This document shows positions 63,937 through 64,000 of a DNA stretch of 64,000 nucleotides, piece after piece; positions within the stretch are counted from its first letter, which is position 1, and every line of letters starts with the position of its first letter. Under the pieces are notes generated by a model. It searched no databases. It was not told where the DNA came from and saw only the letters and a list, made by a program, of their open reading frames with translations. This DNA is from Pseudonocardia sp. (GTDB lineage: Bacteria > Actinomycetota > Actinomycetes > Mycobacteriales > Pseudonocardiaceae): NCBI RefSeq assembly GCF_025465255.1, contig NZ_JAODNI010000048.1, positions 1 to 64,000 of the forward strand. Reading direction: 5' to 3'. Made by a program: the position numbers and the translations under genes.

Positions 63937-64000
63937 TGGATATCGGTCAGTACGTCACACAGCTGCGGGAGGACCTCGCCTCCGCCGCGGCCGCCGGCGA
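63936..64000 (+). CDS. Start of a gene running off the right edge
   Basis: The frame begins MDIGQYVTQLREDLASAAAAG and is open to the window end. The N-terminus resembles actinobacterial proteins annotated as HicB-family antitoxin-like (helical N-domain with a C-terminal ribbon-helix-helix), but only 21 residues are visible, so the family is tentative. The start overlaps the triple operator. Confidence 0.55.
   Translation, partial: MDIGQYVTQLREDLASAAAAG

Overview
The window is very GC-rich actinobacterial DNA. Gene content and order point to a Pseudonocardia-like member of the Pseudonocardiales. The frame of the window is the chromosomal block that in Mycobacterium tuberculosis runs from about Rv2731 to Rv2754c: DUF349 protein, Rv2732c-like membrane protein, miaB, recX, recA, DUF3046, pspA, clgR, pgsA, rimO-type gene, argA (Rv2747 type), ftsK, RNase J, dapA and thyX. 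Accessory blocks have been inserted between these core genes. No rRNA, tRNA, CRISPR array, integrase or complete insertion sequence was seen.

Layout. 1-4.3 kb: DUF349 protein (cut by the left edge), a frameshifted AbiEi/DUF559-type pseudogene flanked by two related inverted repeats, a membrane protein and miaB. 4.3-7.4 kb: an orphan TAXI-type lipoprotein convergent with a histidine kinase/response regulator pair. 7.5-10.9 kb: gluABCD-type glutamate ABC importer, with a strong hairpin after the binding-protein gene. 10.9-14.2 kb: S9 peptidase, thioredoxin-like protein, an internally deleted uvrA-like pseudogene, and a 104-residue protein whose C-terminal half aligns without gaps to the end of PspA. 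14.3-22.6 kb: two different succinate dehydrogenase operons in tandem, and a divergent LysR gene. 22.8-25.6 kb: recX-recA with an SOS box and a RecA-NDp-type promoter, then DUF3046. 25.7-32.2 kb: small membrane protein, TetR, EamA exporter and Lhr helicase. 32.3-39.3 kb: a catabolic island with nitroreductase, acyl-CoA ligase and TetR on one strand, and a Baeyer-Villiger monooxygenase plus two esterases on the other; this is the gene set expected for oxidising a ketone to an ester and hydrolysing it. 39.3-43.5 kb: L,D-transpeptidase, lipoprotein, second YidC, DUF6412-like protein and Nei. 43.6-48 kb: pspA, clgR, pgsA, rimO, argA. 48-53 kb: decayed ankyrin fragment, AraC regulator, tRNA methyltransferase, YceI, FtsK. 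53.3-59.4 kb: a DHA2 exporter, then an IclR-controlled aromatic-acid operon (AAHS symporter, VanA-like Rieske oxygenase, 70-aa protein, VanB-like reductase). 59.4-64 kb: RNase J, dapA, TIGR03085 protein, thyX, and the start of a further gene behind an unusual operator.

The most notable signals are: (1) a family of about 40-bp palindromes with a CTAGAA loop, present three times at gene 3' ends, once supplying the stop codon of nei; (2) the stand-alone PspA C-terminal module; (3) three decaying genes, each lying next to core genes; (4) repeated FExF-type motifs in a long RecX N-terminal extension; and (5) a CCCGCGAGTCG element that occurs both as a 22-bp-period array before ftsK and as the outer arms of a nested 92-bp palindrome. 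Coordinates of starts were set from alignable N-termini, ribosome binding sites and gene overlaps, because this GC content produces many long spurious open frames.
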